Below are positions 1-7,474 of a stretch of DNA of 35,776 nt, in pieces (position 1 is the stretch's first letter; each line of letters starts with the position of its first letter). The notes beneath the pieces are model-generated. The model saw only the letters and a list, made by a program, of their open reading frames with translations. It was not told the origin of the DNA and ran no database searches. Source of the DNA: Arminella tubonensis (GTDB taxonomy: Bacteria; Pseudomonadota; Alphaproteobacteria; Rhizobiales; Rhizobiaceae); NCBI RefSeq assembly GCF_003240585.1, contig NZ_PCDP01000054.1, positions 1-35,776 of the forward strand, written 5' to 3'. Made by a program: the position numbers and the translations under genes.

Positions 1-2
1 AA

Positions 3-110
3 TCCTACGAGGACATCGTCGATCATTGCTGCCACGCCTGGCGTACTCTCCAAAGCCAACCGTGGAAGATCATGTCAATCGGACGTAGAAAATGGGCGAA
101 TGGGTTCTGA
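3..110 (+). mobile_element. IS630-family transposase, C-terminal end (cut by window edge)
   Basis: The first 35 readable residues (SYEDIVDHCCHAW... to ...RRKWANGF, stop at 108-110) match the usual end of IS630-family transposases, in which a D-I-V-D-x-x-C-x-A-W stretch is followed by I-x-S-I-G-x-R-x-W. The DDE catalytic part lies outside the window. The right end of the element should lie within the next few tens of bases; I could not define its inverted repeat without the left end. The IS abuts an ABC-exporter remnant, which suggests insertion into already decaying sequence. Confidence 0.75.
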
Positions 111-175
111 TCAATGAGGATTGGTATAAGCCAAGAAATCGTCGAGACATCGGACAGTGCCGCGGCGGTATCGCC

Positions 176-457
176 GCTCAGTTTCGGCGAGCTTTTCGCG
201 AGAACATGAGCATCTACAAACTTAAATTTGCCATGGACTTTTCAATGAACCTGGTGACCCAGCTCGGTTATGCCGGGATCTTCGCGCTCGGCGGCTATTA
301 CGTCGTGACGGGAAAGACGCAGACGGCACGGTCATGGCCTTCATCTAAGGCCTGGCGAAGATCAACGATCCCTGGAGCGAATTGGTCGACTGGTATCGCA
401 ACTTCAAGGTCACGCAGGGTGAAGTATCGGTTGATATATTCCATCACATGGGCTGCT
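176..457 (+). pseudogene. ABC exporter (transmembrane domain) remnant
   Basis: The reading frame through about 176-325 gives a membrane stretch (FSMNLVTQLGYAGIFALGGY, then YVVTGKT) typical of the last helices of ABC-exporter permease domains. At about 325 the homologous frame changes: the next frame continues with MAFI, an in-frame stop, then GLAKINDPWSELVDWYRNF, after which it returns to KYRLI in the first frame. In intact exporters of this type these pieces are continuous. At least one frameshift and one stop break it, and no ATPase domain follows. It is a remnant next to an IS630 end and should not give a functional protein. The exact ends are uncertain. Confidence 0.65.
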
Positions 458-492
458 TAACGGTGTGCAGCGGCGGCGGAGCGCGTGAAGTC

Positions 493-792
493 TCAATTTC
501 CTGACATTGGGTCGTAATCCGAGACATTGGCTCCGGCGCGACGTATCGACTCGCCCAGACACCGATCGGGAATTGGGGTCATGACATCCCAAGCCGTACG
601 TGCGCGCGGATGCAGCCCTGGCGCCAACCCCTTGATGGCAAGGTCGCGATCGGTGACGCTACCGATAAGAACGCCATTTTCGACGACCAGGACTGTATCA
701 ATGCGGTGACGACGCATGATATGAGCGATCTCGTCGATCGAGGTGGTGCGTTCGACGACATTGTCGCGATGCTGTTCTTGCCTATTTTCCAC
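493..792 (-). CDS. CBS-domain protein, truncated
   Basis: Encodes about 99 residues with one recognisable CBS domain (TSIDEIAHIMRRHRIDTVLV, then VENGVLIGSVTDRDLAIKGL) and the start of a second (WDVMTPIPDRCLGESIRRA), which stops early. Typical small rhizobial CBS proteins have two complete domains and about 140 residues, so the second domain is lost. CBS pairs bind adenosine nucleotides; a half pair may not. I chose a GTG start at 790-792 because AGGAGA lies just upstream; a TTG at 814-816 in the same frame is possible. It is the last gene of a leftward run behind the CBS-BON gene (41 bp gap), probably driven by the FixK-type box at 1903-1916. The C-terminal tail after about residue 85 looks non-homologous. 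Confidence 0.6.
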   Translation of the reverse strand: MENRQEQHRDNVVERTTSIDEIAHIMRRHRIDTVLVVENGVLIGSVTDRDLAIKGLAPGLHPRARTAWDVMTPIPDRCLGESIRRAGANVSDYDPMSGN

Positions 793-833
793 GATGCTTT
801 CTCCTCTATTGTCCAAATCCAGCCACGTCCCCG

Positions 834-1484
834 TCAGTCGGCAAGCGATGTGCCGTCTACATAGCCGTTGACGCCGCGGATGTTTTCGACAAGCGTTCTG
901 ATCGCCCGGCGCTCCAGCTCAGTATCGACGGTTCCGACGACGGAAACCTTGGCGTTGTTCACGCTGACGCCGACCTTTTCGCTTCCAAGCCCGAGGTCTG
1001 TCTTCAAGCGGGTGGAGATGGCCAGCCTTATCGCATCATCGCCGGCCGCAACGATCTCGGCGGGGGCATCGATAATGAGACCCAGCAAGTCGCATCGGCT
1101 GATAATGCCGACCAAGCGGCCCGCATCCAGAACAGGCAGGCGCTTGATCCTGTGCGACACCATTAGTGCGCCAATCTGTCCGACATCGGTAGTGGGGGCA
1201 ACAGTTACAACGTCAGGGACCATCGCCTCCCCGACCGACCAGCCGTGGGTCTGGATGTAGCTGTCCAATCCCATTCTGCTGTTCGGATCGTCGGCATTCG
1301 CGGCCCAGTTCTTTCCCACGCGCCGAATGAGATCGCCCTCCGTGAGGATACCGCAGACCCTATTGTCCTGAATGACAGGAAGCCCGCTCACTCCGTTTGC
1401 AAGCATCAGCAGCGCCGCGTTGCGGACGCTGGTCGTCGGAGCGACCGAAATCACGTCCTTTGTCATAATGTCTTTCGCCTGCAT
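834..1484 (-). CDS. CBS-CBS-BON domain protein
   Basis: A 216-residue soluble protein with two CBS domains (about 1-57 and 85-138) and a C-terminal BON domain (about 148-212; VSVNNAKVSVVGTVDTELER). CBS pairs usually sense adenine nucleotides and BON domains often mediate attachment to membranes or ligands; this combination is common in alphaproteobacteria, but its partner is not known. The ATG at 1482-1484 is preceded by GGAGAA at good spacing, so longer upstream reading is not needed. It sits 46 bp downstream of a small gene in the same direction, and both lie behind a perfect TTGAT-N4-ATCAA box at 1903-1916. That suggests induction in low oxygen by FixK. Nothing in it looks broken. Confidence 0.88.
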   Translation of the reverse strand: MQAKDIMTKDVISVAPTTSVRNAALLMLANGVSGLPVIQDNRVCGILTEGDLIRRVGKNWAANADDPNSRMGLDSYIQTHGWSVGEAMVPDVVTVAPTTDVGQIGALMVSHRIKRLPVLDAGRLVGIISRCDLLGLIIDAPAEIVAAGDDAIRLAISTRLKTDLGLGSEKVGVSVNNAKVSVVGTVDTELERRAIRTLVENIRGVNGYVDGTSLAD

Positions 1485-1530
1485 GGCAGTTCTCCAATTG
1501 AATTCTGTGCGGTTGACCAGAAGAGGGGCA

Positions 1531-1842
1531 CTAGCAATGCTTGCGAAGTGTCGCTTGTTGGTCGGCCTGCTCTTGTGCCGATGCCAGTAGCTCTTCGGCA
1601 TATTCTTCTGCCGATCTCGTATCCTGACCGCACAATCTGGCGTCGTGGCATTTCCGGTCGATCGCATGCCGCATCGCCTTGATAAGCTCGAGCCTACCAT
1701 GTCGTTCGTGGTCGTGAAGGAGCCGAGACAGCGAAGTGAGCGCGACCAGTTCGAGGATCATCACGCGTCCTTCGATCTCGCCGAGCGAAGGAATTGCCTT
1801 GCAGGCCGCACCGCCTAGCGCGTCACGCTTTGCTCTGAGCAT
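1531..1842 (-). CDS. Small conserved-looking protein, function unknown
   Basis: A 103-residue protein with a hydrophobic-amphipathic N-terminal half (IEGRVMILELVALTSLSRLL) followed by a charged, Glu/Ala-rich C-terminal helix. It has no signal peptide and I do not recognise the family. Support for it being real comes from the context: AAAGGA lies upstream of the ATG at 1840-1842, and a perfect FixK/FNR-type box is centred about 67 bp upstream. It is first in a leftward run with the CBS-BON and truncated CBS genes. It could equally be a small regulatory or scaffold protein; nothing in the sequence decides. Confidence 0.6.
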   Translation of the reverse strand: MLRAKRDALGGAACKAIPSLGEIEGRVMILELVALTSLSRLLHDHERHGRLELIKAMRHAIDRKCHDARLCGQDTRSAEEYAEELLASAQEQADQQATLRKHC

Positions 1843-1902
1843 CGTCTCAATCCTTTCATAGATTCAGCTTCCCATAGTCTGCGGACTTCTGCCGCGACGG
1901 CA

Positions 1903-1916
1903 TTGATCAGGATCAA
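1903..1916. promoter_or_regulatory. FixK/FNR-type box (perfect), TTGAT-CAGG-ATCAA
   Basis: A perfect match to the FixK/FNR palindrome TTGAT-N4-ATCAA. It lies between the leftward small gene (ATG at 1842) and the rightward usp gene, and most likely serves the leftward operon. The FixK encoded at 8800-9558 has the E-x-x-S-R recognition helix expected to bind this sequence. Confidence 0.85.
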
Positions 1917-1955
1917 GCCACAGGGACGAAAGGCCCCAAGGTTGCGACCCCGGCG

Positions 1956-1969
1956 TTGACGAAGATCAA
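1956..1969 (+). promoter_or_regulatory. FixK/FNR-type box (one mismatch), TTGAC-GAAG-ATCAA
   Basis: A near-perfect box centred at about 1962.5. A -10-like TAGGAT sits at 1991-1996, which fits a class II activator site centred near -41.5 for a start at about 2003-2004, some 38 bp before the usp ATG. It is therefore the likely activator site of usp. Confidence 0.75.
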
Positions 1970-2041
1970 GGCGGTCAGGACGGCCCTGGCTAGGATGTGG
2001 TATCAGCGGCCCTCCGGTCGCCTTTGAAAAGGAGCCAAATC

Positions 2042-2878
2042 ATGTCCTTCAAGACAATTCTCAGTGTCGTCGGCATGCGCCAATCCGCTGCTGACATTGA
2101 AATCGCAACCACCCTTTGCACGGAATTGGGAGCACATCTGAGGCTACTGGTCGTTTCGCTCGAGGCGACATCGCCCGTCGCCGACTACGCTCTGGCAACG
2201 TCGTCCATTTGGGTCGAGGAACGGCAGCGGAACATCGAAAAGCTGGCGGCTGAGGCAGATTCGTTGAAGGAATCTCTCAAGCGCTATGGGATATCATACG
2301 AGGTCGAGAGCCTGTGGCTGGATAGCGCCTATGCTGACACCGACATTGGGGACTACGCCCGCTACTCCGACCTCGTTGTCGTTGGACCATCGCTCTCCGG
2401 AGACGATGAAGAGCTGAAATGGCACACGGTGAACGGCGCGCTGTTCGAGGCGATGCGGCCCGTACTCATCGTTCCAGACAAGAGAGTGCCATCGCTGAAA
2501 CCCAAAACAATCCTTCTGGCATGGAACTCCACCCTCGAAGCATCTCGCGGCGCGCGCGAAGGGCTTGATATCATGGCTGGAGCCGAGGTCCACATCACGC
2601 TTGTCGATCCCGACGCAACCTGCGGCCGGAACGGCGAAGAACCAGGTGCCGACATTGCCCTCTATCTCGCACGGCATGACATCAACGCCACGGTGGATCG
2701 GCTGCCGAGCGCCGGACGGGACATTTCGGATGTCTTGAACCAGCACGCCATCGACATCTCCGCTGATCTCATCGTCATGGGCGGCTATGGTCATTCCCGC
2801 CTCCGCGAACGCATTTTTGGCGGTGTTACCCGGACGATGATCAAGACTCCGAAACTGCCTGTTCTTATGGCGCGATGA
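2042..2878 (+). CDS. Universal stress protein, tandem Usp domains
   Basis: A 278-residue cytoplasmic protein made of two Usp folds (about 3-143 and 155-278). The second carries the nucleotide-binding signature G-x2-G-x9-G-(S/T)-like at residues 247-262 (GGYGHSRLRERIFGGVT), so it belongs to the ATP-binding type; the first domain has a degenerate version (VVVGPSLSG). Such double Usp proteins are typical of low-oxygen and dormancy regulons. The ATG at 2042 follows AAAAGGAGCC, so I reject a longer start at 1997. A FixK-type box lies 73 bp upstream. The gene is complete. Confidence 0.9.
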   Translation: MSFKTILSVVGMRQSAADIEIATTLCTELGAHLRLLVVSLEATSPVADYALATSSIWVEERQRNIEKLAAEADSLKESLKRYGISYEVESLWLDSAYADTDIGDYARYSDLVVVGPSLSGDDEELKWHTVNGALFEAMRPVLIVPDKRVPSLKPKTILLAWNSTLEASRGAREGLDIMAGAEVHITLVDPDATCGRNGEEPGADIALYLARHDINATVDRLPSAGRDISDVLNQHAIDISADLIVMGGYGHSRLRERIFGGVTRTMIKTPKLPVLMAR

Positions 2879-2902
2879 CGAAGCCGACTCTAGGCAGGTC
2901 GT

Positions 2903-2916
2903 TTGATCCGCATCAA
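2903..2916 (+). promoter_or_regulatory. FixK/FNR-type box (perfect), TTGAT-CCGC-ATCAA
   Basis: A perfect TTGAT-N4-ATCAA palindrome, 65 bp upstream of the start of the broken BON gene at 2981. I see no convincing -10 at the ideal distance. Its survival suggests that the BON gene was part of the oxygen regulon before it was damaged. Confidence 0.75.
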
Positions 2917-2980
2917 TGCGGCACTTCGAAACTGCATCAGTGGCGCGTGAGGCAGGAAGCCTCCGAACAGCGAGACAGAC

Positions 2981-3627
2981 ATGACGGATATTACACCAAG
3001 ACAGGATATCATGGATGAACTCGAATTCGAGCCGAGCATCGACGCTGCCGTTATCGGCGTCCCGGTCGACGCGGGCGTCGTGACCCTGACGGGTCACGTG
3101 CCGACCTACGCACAGAAGTCCACGATCGAGAACGTCGTCACGCGCGTGAGGGCGTCAAGGGGATTGCTGAGGAAATCGAGGTCAGAGCCTTCGGGCCGCG
3201 CCGCACTGCCGACGACGAAATCGCCAAGCGTGCGCTGAACACGATCAGCTGGAACACGGTCGTCCCCACGGGCGCAGTCAAAGTCAAGGTCCAGAAGGGC
3301 TTCGTCACTCCCAGTGGCAAGGCCGAATGACAGTGCCAGAAGAACGCTGCCGCCGCCGCGGTGCGGCCGCTGGAGGGTGTCTCGGGTATCATCAACCTGA
3401 TTGAGGTCGCGCCACAAGTGTCAACAGGTGACGTCAAGCGGCGAATCGAAGACGCGCTCAAACGAAATGCTGAAGTGGAAGCGAAGGCCATCCGGGTTGA
3501 TGTGGCCGACGGACGCGCTACGCTTGAGGGCCATGTTCATACTTGGCCCGAGCGTCGGGGAGCGGCACGTGCCGCATGGTCAGCCCCCGGCGTGCAGACC
3601 GTCGTCGACCATACTACCGTGGCCTGA
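2981..3627 (+). pseudogene. Multi-BON-domain (OsmY-like) protein, broken twice
   Basis: Three BON domains can be read, but only across two lesions. Frame 2 from the ATG at 2981 gives the first domain (SIDAAVIGVPVDAGVVTLTG). Near 3150 the homology moves to frame 1 (GIAEEIEVRAFGPRRTADDE, then the second domain). A TGA at 3328-3330 interrupts GKAE-stop-QCQKNAAAAAVRPLEG, where related proteins usually have Trp (TGG), so a one-base nonsense change is likely. Frame 1 then continues through the third BON domain to 3627. The intact form would be a periplasmic or envelope stress protein of about 215 residues. Frameshift plus stop make it a probable pseudogene, unless the sequence contains errors. Confidence 0.8.
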
Positions 3628-3646
3628 ATGTATAGGACTGCAAAGC

Positions 3647-4084
3647 ATGACGGCGACAGTCGACGGACTGCTGCCGCCTACTTACGAATCTATTTCGGAC
3701 CTATGTGCGATGATCTGGTTTTTCCAGCATGAGGGTCAGAGTCACCGTTCAAAATTCCTCGTTGAGTTTCACCACGGCGACGGGACCGCACCAGATCTTC
3801 TTGGCGTCTATCTGCGGCACTATGATCCTGGGGAGAAACGACTGTCGTTTTCCCCCGACGGGCCGTCATTTTCCAGCGAAAACACGGTCCGCCAGCAAAT
3901 TTGGTTGCCAGGTTTCAATCGCACTGCTCTTTCAACCGTGATGCTAGCCCGCCTTGGGGTGGCCGACTTCGAGAAAAAGGTTGCGGACATCCTCTCGACG
4001 CAGTTCGAGGAGCGCCGCTTCACGAACAGGTGTCGGTGGTTTACCGCAGGTGGGAACCGGACGATAAGATCCTTACAGATTTGA
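3647..4084 (+). CDS. Hypothetical protein, possibly frameshifted near its end
   Basis: A 145-residue reading frame with codon use like its neighbours and a plausible AGGA upstream of the ATG at 3647. I do not recognise the family. It is soluble, rich in aromatic residues and without repeats. Near 4020 another frame becomes more protein-like (HEQVSVVYRRWEPDDKILTD) and runs to 4167, so the natural C-terminus may have been changed by a one-base lesion, as in several neighbours. No FixK box precedes it directly; it may depend on the promoter of the broken BON gene 20 bp upstream. Confidence 0.45.
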   Translation: MTATVDGLLPPTYESISDLCAMIWFFQHEGQSHRSKFLVEFHHGDGTAPDLLGVYLRHYDPGEKRLSFSPDGPSFSSENTVRQQIWLPGFNRTALSTVMLARLGVADFEKKVADILSTQFEERRFTNRCRWFTAGGNRTIRSLQI

Positions 4085-4219
4085 ACTGGATGTCATCGTT
4101 CGGTCGCCTGAGGCGGTGGATTTCGTTCTCGAAGCCCGATGAACAATTCTCAGCTCACTCCAAGTGATGAATACAGCGCGGGGCGCCAGAACTGGAAAGC
4201 GGGACCTCGAACCAAGCCG

Positions 4220-4690
4220 TTATGGCGCGCCGGCCCTCCACTGATCACCAAGTGCCTTTCTGCCCGTCAAGTCCTGAACGGTAACACGAAAGAAAATGGT
4301 ATCGGAGCGGATCTCCCGTTCCTCAGGGCGCGGCTTGAGCGCACCCGGTTCCCACCAGTCATTGTGCTTTTGCAGCAGTCCCCATGCGCGCATACGCTCG
4401 TCGTGCCATTGATCATTGTCCGGCAATTCCTGATAGAGGCCGCGCGCCACGACGCTTTCCCAGCAGCGATGCTCACTGAACTCATCGACCTCGATGCAGA
4501 CGCGCGGGTTCTCGCGCATCCATTCGATCTTCTGCCCGGCCAAAGAAAAGCTGTAGAAACGATCGTCGACGAACGCGTAGTGTATGGGAACGATATAGGC
4601 CCAATTGTCCTTCGACGCGGCAAGTCGACCGACCCGATGTCGGGACAGGAAGGCGACGCACTCCTCCCATCTCAATGCCTTGATGAACAT
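4220..4690 (-). CDS. Pyridoxamine 5'-phosphate oxidase-like (split-barrel) flavoprotein
   Basis: A 156-residue protein of the small PPOX-like FMN-binding split-barrel family (NimA/general-stress type). The visible signature is an N-terminal C-V-A-F-L-S-R-H-R-V-G-R-L-A, followed by VPIHYAFVDDRFYSFSLAGQ, then K-I-E-W-M-R-x-N-P-R-V-C-I-E-V-D-E, then W-E-S-V-V-A-R-G. Members bind FMN or similar cofactors and act in reduction or stress tolerance; the substrate cannot be told. AAGGAG lies upstream of the ATG at 4688-4690. A FixK-type box at 4745-4758 lies about 55 bp upstream, so low-oxygen induction is likely. It follows the P-type ATPase in the same direction and may also receive read-through from it. 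Confidence 0.85.
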   Translation of the reverse strand: MFIKALRWEECVAFLSRHRVGRLAASKDNWAYIVPIHYAFVDDRFYSFSLAGQKIEWMRENPRVCIEVDEFSEHRCWESVVARGLYQELPDNDQWHDERMRAWGLLQKHNDWWEPGALKPRPEEREIRSDTIFFRVTVQDLTGRKALGDQWRAGAP

Positions 4691-4744
4691 CGTAGCGCTC
4701 CTTCCGTTGAAGGGTTAGGATGGCCCTAGACGGCCGTTTCCGCA

Positions 4745-4758
4745 TTGATCCGTGTCAA
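4745..4758 (-). promoter_or_regulatory. FixK/FNR-type box (one mismatch), TTGAT-CCGT-GTCAA
   Basis: One-mismatch palindrome upstream of the PPOX-like gene. It overlaps the stop codon of the P-type ATPase gene (4755-4757), so the flavoprotein gene seems to have its own oxygen-controlled promoter inside the end of the preceding gene. Confidence 0.7.
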
Positions 4759-6653
4759 TCCAGCGCTCCCCCCGCTGCGATATCCGCATCGTCCGGCCGA
4801 GCGAGTGCACGCAACGCGTTGAGAATGACAGCAACATCGATGACTTCCTGAAGCAGAGCGCCTTGCAAGGGCGGCAGATAGCCAAACGCAGCCGCACACA
4901 TTCCAGCAACCGAAAGGCTAAGGCCAACAATCACGCTCTGGCGTGCGATACCGACGGCGCGCCGCGCAATGACAATGGCATCGGCCAAGGGGTCCAGCCG
5001 ATCGACGAGCAGCACAACACCCGCCGCCTCCGACGATGCCGCCGTTCCGCGGGCACCGAGGGCAACGCCGACATCGGCTACGGCAAGCGCAGGCGCGTCG
5101 TTCACGCCATCACCAACCATCATGACGGGCCCGAAACTCTTCGCCGCAATGACGGCCTCCACCTTCGAAGCCGGTGTCAGTTCCCCGAGGACCTGCTCGA
5201 TGCCAAGTGTGTTGCCGACGTGAGATGCGATATCGTTCCGATCGCCCGATGCAAGGACGATCCGCCCGACCCCGGCCCTCCTCATTCGTTCAAGGACGGT
5301 GATCGCTTCCGAACGCACCGGATCGGCCAGGACGATTGTGCCCGCAATGACACCGTCGATTGCGACAGTGACGGCAACCTCTCCCGGCCGATGGCTTTCA
5401 CTGCAAGCACCGGGGCTCCCGTCCGAACTCCGGCCCTTCACGAAACTGCCGCTGCCGATGACGACGCGGCGCCCATCGACCCGTCCGTCTAGTCCACTTC
5501 CGGCGATCTCTTCGACATCATCTGGCGGCGTGAGTCGAAGGCCGCGTTCGTGCGCAGCCGTGATCAACGCCGCTGCCATGACGTGACTTGATGCCTGGTC
5601 CAGAGACGCTGCGAAACGAAGGATCTCGTCCTTTTCGATCCAGTTGGCATTGCCGATCGCCACGATCCTCGCCCTGCCGTGCGTGAGTGTCCCGGTCTTG
5701 TCGAGGATCGCGACGCGGACCCGGCTCAAGGCTTCAAGGACGCCGCCGTCCTTGACCAGACAGCCGATCGAGGCGCAGCGAGAGACGCCCGACATGATAG
5801 CCACGGGCACTGCAAGTATGAGCGGGCAAGGCGTGGCGATGACAAGAACCGCAAGGGCTCGCCGGGGATCGCCCGATAAGAACCAGGCCGCGCAGGCCAT
5901 GAACACCGTTAAGATCAGGAAGGCCAAACCATATCGGTCAGCCAGCCTGGCCATGGGTGCCTTGCTGTTCTGTGCTTTTTCCACCAGACGGACAACGGCG
6001 GCATAGGTGCTGTCGGCGGCGGGGCGAAGCGCCCGGATCTCAAAGACTGGGCCGATCGAGGTGGTGCCGCTCAAGACTTCGTCGCCATTATGATGATCCA
6101 CGGGCAGCGCTTCGCCTGTCAGGGCAGACTGGTCGAGAACGGCACGGTCCGATAGTATCGTCCCGTCTACAGGCACCACCTCGCCCTGGCGGATCATGAT
6201 CCGATCGCCGGCGGCAATCTCGGTGATCGGCACTTCTTCGAGGAGCCCGTGCTTGTATCGGAATGCCGTCCCCGCGACCCTGCCCATCAACGCCGTCATT
6301 TCGCGCGCAGCACGGCTGGATGCGAATTCCTCGAGCAGCTGGCCACCAGCATACATCACCGCAACGACGTCGGCGGCAAGGCTTTCGCCGAACCACAACG
6401 CGAAGGACATCGACAGGGCGGCGACGATGTCGAGGCCGAAATCGCCGCGCCGCAATGAGTTTAGCGTCTGCAACAACAATGCGGTAAGAACCGGAAGAGT
6501 GGCAATTCCCCAAGCCAAACGGGCATTCGCCAAGTTCCCGAAGACGGCCAAGACCAAGCCGATGGAGAGACCTGCGACGGCAAAAAACAGCAGTAGTAAA
6601 CCTCTCTGCTTGAATGGAAAACCGATTGGGTGCGTATTGCTAGCAGCAGTCAT
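4755..6653 (-). CDS. P1B-type heavy-metal translocating P-type ATPase (no HMA domain)
   Basis: A 632-residue inner-membrane cation pump. Visible motifs: TGE of the actuator domain (179-181), the membrane metal-site motif TPCPL (274-278), the phosphorylation site DKTGT with D318, ASGDR (468-472) and MVGDGVNDAPAL (512-523). There is no N-terminal heavy-metal-associated domain. The usual HP dipeptide of P1B pumps is HV here (SSHVMA, about 356-360), which I recall as normal for this subgroup. TPCPL differs from the CPC and SPC motifs, so the metal is not predictable. The ATG at 6651-6653 has a poor ribosome site; upstream stops exclude a much longer start. It lies 22 bp after the hsp20 stop and is probably transcribed with hsp20 from the FixK box at 7354-7367. 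Confidence 0.92.
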   Translation of the reverse strand: MTAASNTHPIGFPFKQRGLLLLFFAVAGLSIGLVLAVFGNLANARLAWGIATLPVLTALLLQTLNSLRRGDFGLDIVAALSMSFALWFGESLAADVVAVMYAGGQLLEEFASSRAAREMTALMGRVAGTAFRYKHGLLEEVPITEIAAGDRIMIRQGEVVPVDGTILSDRAVLDQSALTGEALPVDHHNGDEVLSGTTSIGPVFEIRALRPAADSTYAAVVRLVEKAQNSKAPMARLADRYGLAFLILTVFMACAAWFLSGDPRRALAVLVIATPCPLILAVPVAIMSGVSRCASIGCLVKDGGVLEALSRVRVAILDKTGTLTHGRARIVAIGNANWIEKDEILRFAASLDQASSHVMAAALITAAHERGLRLTPPDDVEEIAGSGLDGRVDGRRVVIGSGSFVKGRSSDGSPGACSESHRPGEVAVTVAIDGVIAGTIVLADPVRSEAITVLERMRRAGVGRIVLASGDRNDIASHVGNTLGIEQVLGELTPASKVEAVIAAKSFGPVMMVGDGVNDAPALAVADVGVALGARGTAASSEAAGVVLLVDRLDPLADAIVIARRAVGIARQSVIVGLSLSVAGMCAAAFGYLPPLQGALLQEVIDVAVILNALRALARPDDADIAAGGALD

Positions 6654-6675
6654 CGTTCGGGGCTCATGATTGAAA

Positions 6676-7245
6676 TTAGGGCCGCGCGCCGGCCGGGGCG
6701 CGCAGCGCAAATATAAGGCCCTCATTCCTTGATCGGGACCTTCTTTTCGGCCTTCCGCGCGGCGGGAGACTTGGAAAGTTAATCGTCAGGACGCCCTTGG
6801 CAAAGTTGGCGGCGATCTTGTCGGCGTCCACTCCATCGGGCAGCTTAAGCATCCCCTGGAAGGACCCGTATTGTCGCTCCGAGATGTAGTAGTCACCTTC
6901 GCGCTTCTGTTTTTCGTCTTTTTTTTCTCCCTTGATAGCGAGCATGCCCTCGGAAACGGTGACGTCGACATCGGCGACATCCAGCCCTGGAAGTTCGACG
7001 GTCAGTTCATAAGCATTCACCTCGACAAAGTGGATGGATGGCGAGATCTGCTGGTCCCGCAGTGAGGGCATATTGTCGCTGAACAACGAACACGTCGTCG
7101 GCATTTGCCAGGCGCAAGGGCGTAGTTCGTCGAACAGGCGGTCAATCTCGCGACGCAGCGTCTCGATGTGAGATAGCGGTTTACGTGTTGCAGGGACCGT
7201 GTTCTTTTCGGTTGTCACAGGCAGTTTCGTTGCTGCATCGGCCAT
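6676..7245 (-). CDS. Hsp20 small heat-shock protein with frameshifted C-terminus
   Basis: A holdase chaperone of the alpha-crystallin family. The domain is clear from about residue 70 to 160 (VEVNAYELTVELPGLDVADV, EGMLAIKGEKK, then the end GVLTINFP). GAGAGGACCC precedes the ATG at 7243-7245. After INFP the frame reads an arginine-rich tail to 6676 (189 residues in total). A one-base shift at about 6775 instead gives KSPAARKAEKKVPIKE and a stop at 6722-6724, which is the normal Hsp20 ending (about 174 residues) with a V-P-I oligomerisation motif. A single missing base therefore replaces the conserved tail. The core may still fold; oligomerisation is probably affected. A FixK-type box with a TTTAAT -10 lies upstream, and the P-type ATPase follows. 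Confidence 0.88.
   Translation of the reverse strand: MADAATKLPVTTEKNTVPATRKPLSHIETLRREIDRLFDELRPCAWQMPTTCSLFSDNMPSLRDQQISPSIHFVEVNAYELTVELPGLDVADVDVTVSEGMLAIKGEKKDEKQKREGDYYISERQYGSFQGMLKLPDGVDADKIAANFAKGVLTINFPSLPPRGRPKRRSRSRNEGLIFALRAPAGARP
6684..6703 (-). other. GC-rich hairpin between hsp20 and the ATPase gene
   Basis: Perfect 7-bp arms GCGCGCC and GGCGCGC around a GGCCGG loop, with no T-run. It falls just after the place where hsp20 should normally end (6722) and 31 bp before the ATPase start. It could stabilise or partly terminate the message; it is not a classic terminator. Confidence 0.35.
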
Positions 7246-7353
7246 GATTAGGGTCCTCTCGCATGGACTCTCCGATATCGCCGCGCCTTGTCCCTGAGCA
7301 CGTCGACTGCGTAAGCCGCGTCACTGATTAAAGCCCCAGCAACGGTCGCGGCA

Positions 7354-7367
7354 TTGATCTGTCTCAA
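7354..7367 (-). promoter_or_regulatory. FixK/FNR-type box (one mismatch), TTGAT-CTGT-CTCAA
   Basis: Centred at about 7360.5. On the minus strand a TTTAAT hexamer (7332-7327) follows at the spacing expected for a class II site, giving a start near 7320 and transcription of hsp20 and the ATPase. It could also act rightwards on the gene at 7475; the rightward -10 is less clear. Confidence 0.7.
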
Positions 7368-7474
7368 TGCCGCCCTGGCCAAATTGTGACGAATTACATC
7401 TTGAGGGCGGCCACGGCCACTCGAGCGGCGCCATGTCCCCGCATGGCCAGTCAAATTTGGAGGCATAGCAGTAC

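Noticed and set aside
4752..5492. 246-codon plus-strand ORF
   Set aside because: Antisense shadow of the P-type ATPase with no family resemblance.
7248..7466. 72-codon minus-strand ORF just upstream of hsp20
   Set aside because: It spans the FixK-type box and the ribosome site of the opposite gene at 7475, has no ribosome site of its own and an Arg-rich composition; more likely the hsp20 promoter region.
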